From Anaerolineae bacterium (GTDB taxonomy: Bacteria > Chloroflexota > Anaerolineae > J102), in contig WGCR01000302.1 in NCBI GenBank assembly GCA_015493675.1, forward strand, positions 1 through 7,861: a stretch of DNA of 7,861 bases, read 5' to 3'. The notes under the pieces are model-generated. The model made no database searches. It was not told the origin of the DNA and worked only from the letters and a program-made list of their open reading frames with translations. The translations under genes were made by a program, and so were the position numbers. Numbering within the stretch: position 1 is the first letter of the stretch; each line of letters begins with the position of its first letter. Below are positions 1 through 5,324 of this stretch, piece after piece.

Positions 1-434
1 CATTGTTCGACAAAGTAGGGATCGTTGGGCTCATAGCCCCAGGCCTGGGCGGAGATGCGGTCGGGGGCGGCTTGCGGGCGTTCGGGAATGAGTTTGACGA
101 TATAATCCAGCTCGACTTTCTCGACCTGCGGCAGTGCGGCCAGACGATTGAGCGCCTGCTGGGGGGGCTCTCCGGCCAGTACTGGAGCTTTGTACCAGTT
201 TCCGAACAGCGGAGTAAAGTCAGCGTCGGGAGTGGCGCCGGACGTCAGGCGCACCAACACATGATCTGCAACATGGGGCATTTCGGGATTGACGGCTGCC
301 CCCATTTTGGCCTGGATATCCGCAGGAGGATCTCCGGGTGCTGCGAAAGTTACCTGCACGCCGATTCCAACCAAAAGTAGCAGCAGAATCGGGATGATCC
401 AAAGTATGCGACGAATGCGGTGAGAAGATGTCAT
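1..434 (-). CDS. Secreted subtilisin-like (S8) serine protease, N-terminal part only
   Basis: The gene reads leftward off the window edge, so only the first 144 codons are visible and no catalytic residue is seen. ATG at 434-432 is preceded by GGAGG (440-444) with a 5-nt spacer. Residues 1-31 form a clear signal peptide: basic start (HRIRR), hydrophobic core of about residues 10-28 (WIIPILLLLLVG), and a likely cut after the TFA motif near residue 31. Residues about 58-110 resemble the prodomain of bacterial subtilases: HVLVRL, then an ALNRLAALPQVEKVELDY segment matching the usual 'L..L..V..vE.d' pattern. The visible part ends with PNDPYFVEQ and the first two bases of a probable Trp codon; PNDPYF..QW is the hallmark junction between prodomain and S8 catalytic domain. 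Established family features suggest an exported protease; the catalytic domain is inferred to lie outside. It is a separate transcription unit from the fatty-acid operon, behind a terminator. Alternative: another secreted protein with an I9/fervidolysin-like prodomain. Confidence 0.75.
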   Translation of the reverse strand, partial: MTSSHRIRRILWIIPILLLLLVGIGVQVTFAAPGDPPADIQAKMGAAVNPEMPHVADHVLVRLTSGATPDADFTPLFGNWYKAPVLAGEPPQQALNRLAALPQVEKVELDYIVKLIPERPQAAPDRISAQAWGYEPNDPYFVEQ

Positions 435-592
435 TTTTGCCTCCGAGAAAAGAGTGGCGGAATCATGGGAGTGTCACCTGAATGCCCAATACTGACGCGT
501 GAAGACGATGTGAATTTTACGGCACAATTGTTACCGTTGCTGTTAAAGAAAGACGATGTTGAACGATAAAAGTTATGGCCTATCCTCGATTA

Positions 593-622
593 AGTATAAA
601 ATGTCTGGAAGGATATCTCCAA
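593..622 (-). promoter_or_regulatory. Candidate sigma-70-like promoter for the protease gene
   Basis: On the minus strand a TATACT box (593-598) lies 18 nt downstream of TTGGAG (617-622). The -10 is good (5/6 to TATAAT) and the -35 is fair. It would give a leader of about 150 nt before the protease ATG at 434. It sits in the AT-rich part of the spacer, downstream of the operon terminator, where a promoter is expected. Assigned by eye only. Confidence 0.3.
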
Positions 623-710
623 ATCGGTTTCAAATGGCGGCGTGTTTCAGATGATAACTGGCGTGGAAAAAACAGGTCTTTGGAATTCCAGGGGGGTGAT
701 TGCTTTTTAT

Positions 711-777
711 GACCTCCGGGAGGTGGACAAAAACCACCCGGCCAAGCCAAAAGTTACTCGTCCACCTCCCGGAGGTC
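711..777. repeat. Perfect 18-bp inverted repeat with 31-nt loop; each arm nearly palindromic
   Basis: Left arm GACCTCCGGGAGGTGGAC (711-728) and right arm GTCCACCTCCCGGAGGTC (760-777) are exact reverse complements. Each arm also holds a near-palindrome ACCTCC-G/C-GGAGGT, so it can fold alone or with its partner. A weaker outer pair, CAGGGG (689-694) with CCCCTG (784-789), extends the symmetry. Neither side has a T-tract, so it does not look like an intrinsic terminator. It could be an intergenic palindromic element, a cruciform or regulator site, or a remnant of a small mobile element. Confidence 0.85.
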
Positions 778-821
778 GGGAGACCCCTGAATCCCTGTTG
801 AGCCAAGAAATATCCCAAAAG

Positions 822-856
822 AAAAAGCCGACGGATACGCTCTCCGTCGGCTTTTT
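822..856 (-). terminator. Intrinsic terminator of the beta-oxidation operon
   Basis: A perfect 14-bp stem pairs AAAAAGCCGACGGA (822-835) with TCCGTCGGCTTTTT (843-856) around a 7-nt loop. The GC core GCCGACGGA is flanked by A and T runs, giving a U-tract on either strand. It begins about 35 bp past the stop codon of the SCP2 gene at 892, as expected for the 3' end of the leftward operon. It separates that operon from the downstream protease gene. Confidence 0.92.
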
Positions 857-891
857 TGCACAAAGGCGATATGGTCCCAATGCGCCGGTTG

Positions 892-1227
892 TCAGCTGAA
901 GAAAGTCATCAGGCGGCTGGCCAGCATGATGTCGCCGGTGACCTTGATCTTGCCGGTCATGAAGGCCTGCATGCCATCCAGGCGGCCCGCCATCATGTCG
1001 ACATAATCGCTGGCGTCCATGGTGATGGTCATGGTGGGACTGTCCTCGGTCTGGCCTTCTTCCACGGTGCATTTGCCATCCGCGATGCGGGAGGTCCAGA
1101 CGCTGCCACCCTCGCCGGTGAGATTGTAGACGATGGTGGCGTCAACGCCCGCGGCTTTGTCGGGATTGAAGGCCTCGGGCATGTTTGCCATGAGTTTGCG
1201 GATTTTGGCATCGGTGTCGGTGGTCAT
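892..1227 (-). CDS. SCP2 sterol-binding-domain protein (lipid/acyl-CoA carrier)
   Basis: A 111-residue single-domain protein, the usual size for stand-alone bacterial SCP2 proteins. Fold-typical features are an amphipathic helix at the start (residues 5-20, IRKLMANMPEAF), a central beta-sheet with TIVYNLTGEGG (31-41) and MTITMDASDYVDMMAG (66-81), and the C-terminal signature GKIKVTGDIMLASRL (92-106), close to the common 'G.l.i.Gd..la..l' pattern. ATG at 1227 is preceded by AGGAG (1236-1240) with an 8-nt spacer. SCP2 domains hold fatty acids, fatty acyl-CoAs or sterols in a hydrophobic tunnel and have no known catalytic residues. As the last gene of the operon it probably supplies or buffers acyl-CoA for the enzymes upstream (inference). 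No signal peptide, so cytoplasmic. Confidence 0.85.
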   Translation of the reverse strand: MTTDTDAKIRKLMANMPEAFNPDKAAGVDATIVYNLTGEGGSVWTSRIADGKCTVEEGQTEDSPTMTITMDASDYVDMMAGRLDGMQAFMTGKIKVTGDIMLASRLMTFFS

Positions 1228-1271
1228 GGTTGGTTCTCCTTGTTGTGGTAATGCTGAGAAATCGGGATTCG

Positions 1272-1336
1272 TGGAGATTGGAAGATTGGAGATTTGTGCT
1301 TGCCAATCTCCATGACTCTCGATGAATCTTCCAATC
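1272..1336. repeat. Spacer A: GGAGATT heptads forming two competing hairpins
   Basis: Left side carries GGAGATT (1273-1279), GGAAGATT (1280-1287) and GGAGATT (1288-1294). Right side carries the inverted forms AATCTCC (1305-1311), AATCTTCC (1325-1332) and AATCGCT (1333-1339). Two exact inverted pairs share left-arm bases: TGGAGATTGG (1272-1281) with CCAATCTCCA (1303-1312), and GATTGGAAGATT (1276-1287) with AATCTTCCAATC (1325-1336). They are mutually exclusive folds. The element sits between the second acyl-CoA dehydrogenase and the SCP2 gene, just upstream of the SCP2 ribosome-binding site. Confidence 0.8.
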
Positions 1337-1344
1337 GCTAATCT

Positions 1345-2616
1345 TTACTTTAGCTCACGCCGGGAGTATCCCAAAATGCGACGAGCGACGATGAGCGTGT
1401 TGATCTGGCCCGTGCCCTCGAAGATGTCGTTGATCTTGGCATCCCGCATCCACTTTTCCACCAGAAATTCGCGGCTGTAGCCCAGCGGGCCCAACAACTC
1501 CACACATTTCTGGGTGATAGTGGTGACAGATTTGCCCGCTTTGACCTTGCACATGCTTGCTTCCAGGCTGTTGGGTTTGCCCGCGTCCATCAGCGCTCCG
1601 GCGCGCACGGTGAGCAGCCAGGCCGCTTTCAGGTCCGCTTCCATCTGGATGAGGTCGCGCTGGATGGCGCTGAGCTTGTGGTATGGTGCGGCCTCGGGCA
1701 CAGTAATGCCCTCTTCGGCCAGCTTCTGGCGGGTGAATTCCAGCGCGGCGCGGCCCACGCCCAGGGCGCTGGCCGCCACAAAAGGTCGGCTGGAATCGAA
1801 GGTTCTCATCGCCCCCTTGAAGCCTTTCTCGGTTTTGGCGCCCGGTTTTTTCAGTTCAGGGCTACCCAGGATGTTGTCGTAGGGGATGCGGGCGTCTTCG
1901 AACACGATAGAGACAGTGTCGCTGGCCCGGATACCCAATTTGTGCTCCTGCTTGGTGACGGTGACGCCGGGCGCACCCGCTTCCACCACGAAGGGGCGCA
2001 TACCGGCCCGCCCCAAGCTGGGATCCAGCGTGGCCCAAACCACGATAAGACCGTCGCTCTCCTCCAGCGCCAGCTTGCCATTGGTGACGAATATCTTCTC
2101 GCCGTTGAGCACCCATTCGTTGGTTTCGGGGTCCAGTTTGGCGCGGGTGCGGATGGCGCTGGTGTCTGAACCCGCATTGGGTTCGGTCATGGCCATGGCG
2201 CCCCACTTGGGCTCGCCATGGGTGAAGCGATCCAGAAAACGCTCTTTTTGATCGGGCGTGCCCACGGCCTGAATAGCGGCTCCTGCCAGGGCGCTGCTGG
2301 GGGTGCTCAGGTAAATGCCCGCGTCGCCCCAGGACAGACTCTCGATAAGATGAATCATGCCAACCTGGGCCGTGCTTGCCTTTTTGTGGCCGTTGCCATT
2401 GCCATTACCCTTGTCGGCGCGCTTGAGCGAGTGTTTGAGATTGGCCGCCTCCATCGTTTTCATGAAGGGCCAGATGAAGTTGATATACTCCATGGGGCGC
2501 TCGTGTTCATGTTCATCGTAATAGCGCGATGATTTACGCATCACCTGCTCGGCAACCATCTGGGTGAGATTACCCTGGTTTTTGACATCTTCGGGAACTT
2601 CGAAATCGATTGGCAT
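1345..2616 (-). CDS. Acyl-CoA dehydrogenase, catalytic-glutamate-bearing subunit of a probable heteromeric pair
   Basis: 423 residues from ATG 2616, chosen because AAGGAGG (2622-2628) lies 5 nt upstream; a TTG 8 codons earlier (2640) would place that site inside the gene. Acyl-CoA dehydrogenases form the trans-2 double bond of acyl-CoA using FAD. Seen: flavin/substrate loop MTEPNAGSD (143-151), FVTNG (176-180), and the catalytic base E400 in DAKINDIFEGT. Missing: the R-x-x-F-G arginine motif (the region near 296-319 reads GITVPEAAPYHKLSAIQ) and the Q-x-x-GG-x-G motif (here CVELLGPLGY, 371-380). In homotetrameric relatives those two contact the FAD of the neighbouring subunit. A GNGNGNG linker (70-76) replaces the usual YGG-type loop in the N-terminal helical domain. 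The adjacent paralogue keeps exactly the missing motifs, so the two probably form one enzyme (inference). Chain-length specificity cannot be read. Confidence 0.92.
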   Translation of the reverse strand: MPIDFEVPEDVKNQGNLTQMVAEQVMRKSSRYYDEHEHERPMEYINFIWPFMKTMEAANLKHSLKRADKGNGNGNGHKKASTAQVGMIHLIESLSWGDAGIYLSTPSSALAGAAIQAVGTPDQKERFLDRFTHGEPKWGAMAMTEPNAGSDTSAIRTRAKLDPETNEWVLNGEKIFVTNGKLALEESDGLIVVWATLDPSLGRAGMRPFVVEAGAPGVTVTKQEHKLGIRASDTVSIVFEDARIPYDNILGSPELKKPGAKTEKGFKGAMRTFDSSRPFVAASALGVGRAALEFTRQKLAEEGITVPEAAPYHKLSAIQRDLIQMEADLKAAWLLTVRAGALMDAGKPNSLEASMCKVKAGKSVTTITQKCVELLGPLGYSREFLVEKWMRDAKINDIFEGTGQINTLIVARRILGYSRRELK

Positions 2617-2634
2617 AGAAACCTCCTTAGAGGA

Positions 2635-2712
2635 AATCAATGATTGAAGATCAATGATTAAAGCAAACGACCGAGGGCGCTTCTTTGATCATTGATCCAT
2701 TGATCATTAAAC
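2635..2712. repeat. Spacer B heptad hairpin: four GATYRAW units, loop, four WTTRATC units
   Basis: Left heptads AATCAAT, GATTGAA, GATCAAT, GATTAAA (2635-2662), also readable as two 14-bp tandem copies (2636-2649 and 2650-2663, 13/14 identical). After a loop of about 20 nt come TTTGATC, ATTGATC, one inserted C, ATTGATC and ATTAAAC (2684-2712). Core arms GATCAATGATTAAAG (2649-2663) and CTTTGATCATTGATC (2683-2697) pair at 14 of 15 positions, the exception being a possible G-T wobble. The last heptad contains the stop codon of the upstream dehydrogenase gene (2707-2709) and its final Val codon. No T-tract or GC core, so not a typical terminator. Confidence 0.85.
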
Positions 2713-3804
2713 TGTGACTGCTCCCAACAACGTCGCTAAACTTCGGGCGTTGCGCAGCCACAGCTCGACGGGATGCTCGCGGATGTAGCCATGCCCGCCC
2801 AAAACCTGCACCGCGCCGTCGGTCACCTTCAGGGAGACGTGGGTGGCGTAGCGGGCGGCGAGATAAGCGTCGTGGGTGGCGTTCTGGCCTTTATCCAGCT
2901 TCCAGGCCGCCTCCCACACCATCAGGCGGGTGGCGTCGATGTCGATGGCCATTTCGGCCAACATGAAGGCGATGGACTGACGGTGGGCGATGGGTTCACC
3001 GAAGGCAACGCGCTCTTTGGCGTAGTCTCGGGCGTATTCGTAGGCGGCTCGGGCCAGGCCTACGCCCAGGGCGCTGAGTGCAATGCGGCTGCTGTTGAGG
3101 ATGCGCTGCACATCGATGCCCGCTGCGCCGCCCAGGCGATTTACGGCGGGAACCCGCACATCCTTCAGCTCGACGCCGAAGGTCTTGAGGGCGTTGAAGC
3201 CCATCCATTTCTCCCGCTCGCCGATGCTCAGGCCCTCGGCCGGAGTGGGAACCAGGAAGGCCTGGGGGCTGTCAGCCTTCTCGTCGTGGGCGTAGATGAG
3301 GAAGAGTTCGGCTTCGGGGGCATTGATGACCATGGCCTTCTTGCCGTTGAGAACATACGCGTCTCCCTCGCGGCGGGCGGTGGCCCGAAGCTGGTAGGGA
3401 TCGAAGAGGATGACCGGCTCCAGGAAGGCGGAGGCTGCTTTGGGCGGCTCTGCGTCGGTGAACAAAGGCAGATAGGTCTGCTTCTGCTCTTCGGTTCCGC
3501 AGAGATAGATGGGCGTGGCCACCAGGTTGGGAGCCAGCAGGGCCAGGCTGGCGGCCATGTCGCCGTAGCCCAGCTCCTCGGCGATGAGCGCACCGTTGAG
3601 CGCAGAGTACTCGCCAAATCCGCCGTAGTCTTCGGGCAGGGATGCGGGCAACAGGCCCAGTTCCCAGCCCTGTTCGATGACCTCGGGCGGCAGTTCGTGC
3701 GATTCTTCAGCCTCGCGATAGATTTTGCGTAACGTGCGTTCGGAATAGCGATGCACCATGTCGGTGAGCATGCGCTGTTCGTCGGTTAAATCGAAGGTGT
3801 ACAT
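2707..3804 (-). CDS. Acyl-CoA dehydrogenase-like subunit lacking the catalytic glutamate; probable partner subunit
   Basis: 365 residues, shorter than typical family members (about 380-400); ATG 3804 follows GGAGG (3810-3814) by 5 nt. The fold is clear: N-terminal helical domain with PEDYGGFGE (57-65), central beta domain, and C-terminal helices. FAD-adenosine contacts that serve the neighbouring subunit are kept: R265-VAFG and Q333-VLGGHGY. The active site is gone. The TEPxAGSD loop reads LEPVILFDPY (128-137), the WITNG strand reads MVINAP (158-163), and the position equal to E400 of the next protein is L360 (RNARSLATLLGA). The alternative base position used by isovaleryl-CoA dehydrogenase is Ser (S239, before R240). 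The chain ends five residues after L360, so the terminal helix is missing. It is unlikely to work alone; with its neighbour it would complete one FAD site per heterodimer (inference). Confidence 0.88.
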   Translation of the reverse strand: MYTFDLTDEQRMLTDMVHRYSERTLRKIYREAEESHELPPEVIEQGWELGLLPASLPEDYGGFGEYSALNGALIAEELGYGDMAASLALLAPNLVATPIYLCGTEEQKQTYLPLFTDAEPPKAASAFLEPVILFDPYQLRATARREGDAYVLNGKKAMVINAPEAELFLIYAHDEKADSPQAFLVPTPAEGLSIGEREKWMGFNALKTFGVELKDVRVPAVNRLGGAAGIDVQRILNSSRIALSALGVGLARAAYEYARDYAKERVAFGEPIAHRQSIAFMLAEMAIDIDATRLMVWEAAWKLDKGQNATHDAYLAARYATHVSLKVTDGAVQVLGGHGYIREHPVELWLRNARSLATLLGAVTV

Positions 3805-3818
3805 GGAAACCTCCAGAA

Positions 3819-3971
3819 ATTGTCAATTGCTAATTGTCAATAGCTAAGGGAAGTTAATGACTAATGAATAATGATTAAAGAAATCGATGCAAACATCTCC
3901 GCTTGACGAAGATTTAACTTTAATCTTTAATCATTAATCATTGATCTTCCACCATCCAGCTATTGATAATT
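3819..3971. repeat. Spacer C: nested heptad hairpins, outer ATTGTCA type and inner GATTAAW type
   Basis: Outer left arm: heptads ATTGTCA, ATTGCTA, ATTGTCA, ATAGCTA (3819-3846), i.e. two 14-mers 13/14 identical. Its partner lies at 3958-3971, where AGCTATTGATAATT matches the complement of 3832-3845 at 13/14. That partner contains the thiolase stop codon and its last three codons (N-Y-Q). Inner left arm: AGTTAAT, GACTAAT, GAATAAT, GATTAAA (3852-3879). Inner right arm: TTTAATC, TTTAATC, ATTAATC, ATTGATC (3919-3946). The inner core pairs 3863-3880 with 3925-3942 at 17/18. The loop of about 39 nt is unlike those of spacers B and D. Confidence 0.85.
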
Positions 3972-5144
3972 CTCAAAGATGCCCGCTGCGCCCATGCCGC
4001 CGCCGATGCACATGGTGACCATGCCATAGCGACCGCCGCGGGGGCCCATCTCGTAGAGGAGTTGCGTGGTCAGCTTTGCGCCCGTCGCGCCCAGGGGGTG
4101 GCCCAGGGCGATGGCGCCGCCATTGACGTTGGTGATCTCCTCGTTCAGGCCCAAGGTGCGGATGACGGCCAGGCTTTGGGAGGCGAAGGCTTCGTTCAGC
4201 TCGATAAGGTCGATGTCCTCCAGGCTGAGGCCCGTGACTTTGAGCGCTTTGGGGATGGCCGCGATAGGCCCGATGCCCATGACCTCGGGATCGACGCCGC
4301 CCACCGCGAAGCCCACGAACCGGGCCAGGGGCTTGAGTCCCAGCTCACCCGCTCGCTGGCGAGACATGACCATGACTGCGGCCGCGCCGTCGCTGGTCTG
4401 GCTGCTGTTGCCGGCAGTGACCGTGCCTTTGACTTTGAAGACGGGGCGCAAGCGGGCCAGTGCCTTGAGATTGGTGTCGTAGCGGACGCCTTCATCCACC
4501 TCGAACAGTTTCTCTGTCTCATGCACGACGCCGTACTCATCCACCCATTTTTCTTTGACGGGCACAGAGACGGTTTCGGCCTCGAATTTGCCGCCGGTGA
4601 TAGCGGCCGCGGCCCGTTGGTGCGAGCGCATGGCAAAGGCGTCTTGGTCTTCGCGGCTGATGCTGAACTGTTCGGCCACCCGTTCGGCGGTCAGGCCCAT
4701 GCCCATGTAGACGCCAGGATGATTGGCGGCCAGCTCGGGATAGGTCTCGAACACGAGACCGCCCATGGGCACGGCGCTCATGCTCTCGATGCCGCCTGCC
4801 ACGATGATTTCGTCATACCCAGCCATGATGCGCTGCGCGGCCAGGGCAATGGTTTGCAGGCCGGAGGAGCAGAAGCGGTTGACGGTCATGCCGGTGACGG
4901 TGTTGGGCCAGCCAGCGGCGTGCACCACGATGCGACCCAGGTTCATGCCCTGTTTGCCTTCGGGAAAGGCGCAGCCGATGATCACATCTTCGATCATCTC
5001 GGGGGTGACGCCGGGCGTGCGGGTGAGCAGCTCCTGCAGAACGGTTTTGCCCAGCGTTTCCGGGCGAGTATTGCGCAGCGTGCCTTTGGGCGCTTTGCCC
5101 ACCGGGGTGCGTACAGCAGCTACGATTACAGCTTCGTGAGTCAT
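3960..5144 (-). CDS. fadA: Acetyl-CoA acyltransferase (3-ketoacyl-CoA thiolase), FadA type
   Basis: 394 residues, the normal length for the family. Thiolases cleave 3-ketoacyl-CoA with CoA to give acetyl-CoA and a shortened acyl-CoA, the last step of the cycle. All catalytic parts are visible: nucleophile C92 in NRFCSSGLQ, NEAF (317-320), H349 in GGAIALGHPLGATGA, and the second active cysteine C379 in TMCIGGGMG. The gene begins at ATG 5144, after AAGGAG (5153-5158) with an 8-nt spacer. The start MTHEAVIVAAVRTPVGK is typical. It follows the fadN-type gene and precedes the acyl-CoA dehydrogenase pair, as expected for a degradative thiolase rather than a biosynthetic one. The last codons (N-Y-Q-stop) lie inside a spacer repeat arm, so the C-terminal tip may be repeat-derived. 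Substrate chain length cannot be told from sequence. Confidence 0.95.
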   Translation of the reverse strand: MTHEAVIVAAVRTPVGKAPKGTLRNTRPETLGKTVLQELLTRTPGVTPEMIEDVIIGCAFPEGKQGMNLGRIVVHAAGWPNTVTGMTVNRFCSSGLQTIALAAQRIMAGYDEIIVAGGIESMSAVPMGGLVFETYPELAANHPGVYMGMGLTAERVAEQFSISREDQDAFAMRSHQRAAAAITGGKFEAETVSVPVKEKWVDEYGVVHETEKLFEVDEGVRYDTNLKALARLRPVFKVKGTVTAGNSSQTSDGAAAVMVMSRQRAGELGLKPLARFVGFAVGGVDPEVMGIGPIAAIPKALKVTGLSLEDIDLIELNEAFASQSLAVIRTLGLNEEITNVNGGAIALGHPLGATGAKLTTQLLYEMGPRGGRYGMVTMCIGGGMGAAGIFENYQ

Positions 5145-5180
5145 AGGGGTAACTCCTTGTGAGGGGAGAGAAAATTCAAA

Positions 5181-5324
5181 AATGAATGATTAAAGATTGA
5201 TGATTAAAGACAGGGAAACATACTTTGGCCTTCTTTCAATCATAACTGCTCAGGCATCTTGCCATTCTTTGCCACGAAGTCCCGAAGCAGTTACCCTTTA
5301 ATCATTGATCATTAATCATTAATT
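5181..5324. repeat. Spacer D heptad hairpin with inner stem and unique insert
   Basis: Left heptads AATGAAT, GATTAAA, GATTGAT, GATTAAA (5181-5208). Right heptads TTTAATC, ATTGATC, ATTAATC, ATTAATT (5297-5324). AATGATTAAAG (5185-5195) and CTTTAATCATT (5296-5306) are exact inverted copies. The 88-nt middle holds a second exact stem, TAACTGCT (5243-5250) with AGCAGTTA (5286-5293), and a GCCACGAAG-type repeat. The last heptad contains the stop codon (5319-5321) and the final Asn codon of the fadN-type gene. Confidence 0.85.
5268..5286 (+). repeat. Dispersed repeat TTTGCCACGAAG..., copy 1
   Basis: TTTGCCACGAAGTCCCGAA is identical at 17 of 19 positions to 7838-7856, about 2.5 kb away and upstream of the operon. 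Both copies are intergenic and in the same orientation. This copy sits inside the loop of the spacer D hairpin. Confidence 0.6.

Larger units (their letters stand above)
435..891. other. 457-bp intergenic region between operon end and protease gene
   Basis: No convincing gene is present; the short reading frames here overlap the palindromes and lack ribosome-binding sites. From right to left it holds the operon terminator (822-856), a perfect 18-bp inverted repeat (711-777), a candidate minus-strand promoter (593-622), and a roughly 150-nt AT-rich leader before the protease. The leader contains an imperfect palindrome ACGG-C-ACAATTGT-TA-CCGT (519-537) and a 10-bp direct repeat AAGACGATGT at 502-511 and 550-559. 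Either could be regulator sites for the protease gene, but nothing ties them to a known regulator. Confidence 0.6.

Noticed and set aside
3..380. A plus-strand 125-codon open frame at the left edge
   Set aside because: The minus strand here encodes a signal peptide, prodomain and the PNDPYF junction of a subtilase with a good ribosome-binding site.
642..899. Short open frames on both strands across the terminator and the 18-bp inverted repeat
   Set aside because: They translate palindromic DNA, have no ribosome-binding site and no homology I recognise.
2617..2640. An 8-codon TTG-initiated extension of the catalytic acyl-CoA dehydrogenase
   Set aside because: It would bury the AAGGAGG site inside the gene, and the TTG belongs to the spacer B repeat. 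ATG at 2616 is better.
2773..3732. A 319-codon plus-strand open frame opposite the acyl-CoA dehydrogenase-like gene
   Set aside because: Antisense shadow with Gly/Val-rich, motif-free sequence, while the minus strand encodes a clear family member.
3819..3946. CRISPR-like array
   Set aside because: Units are 7 bp, contiguous and without spacers; no cas gene or 25-40 bp direct repeat is present.
3963..5162. A 399-codon plus-strand open frame opposite the thiolase
   Set aside because: Shadow of the thiolase; composition is Ala/Gly/His/Asp-rich with no family motif and no ribosome-binding site.
2635..5324. Spacer hairpins as intrinsic terminators ending separate transcripts
   Set aside because: Stems are AT-rich without a GC core and without a following T-run in the direction of transcription. 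The only convincing terminator is at 822-856.
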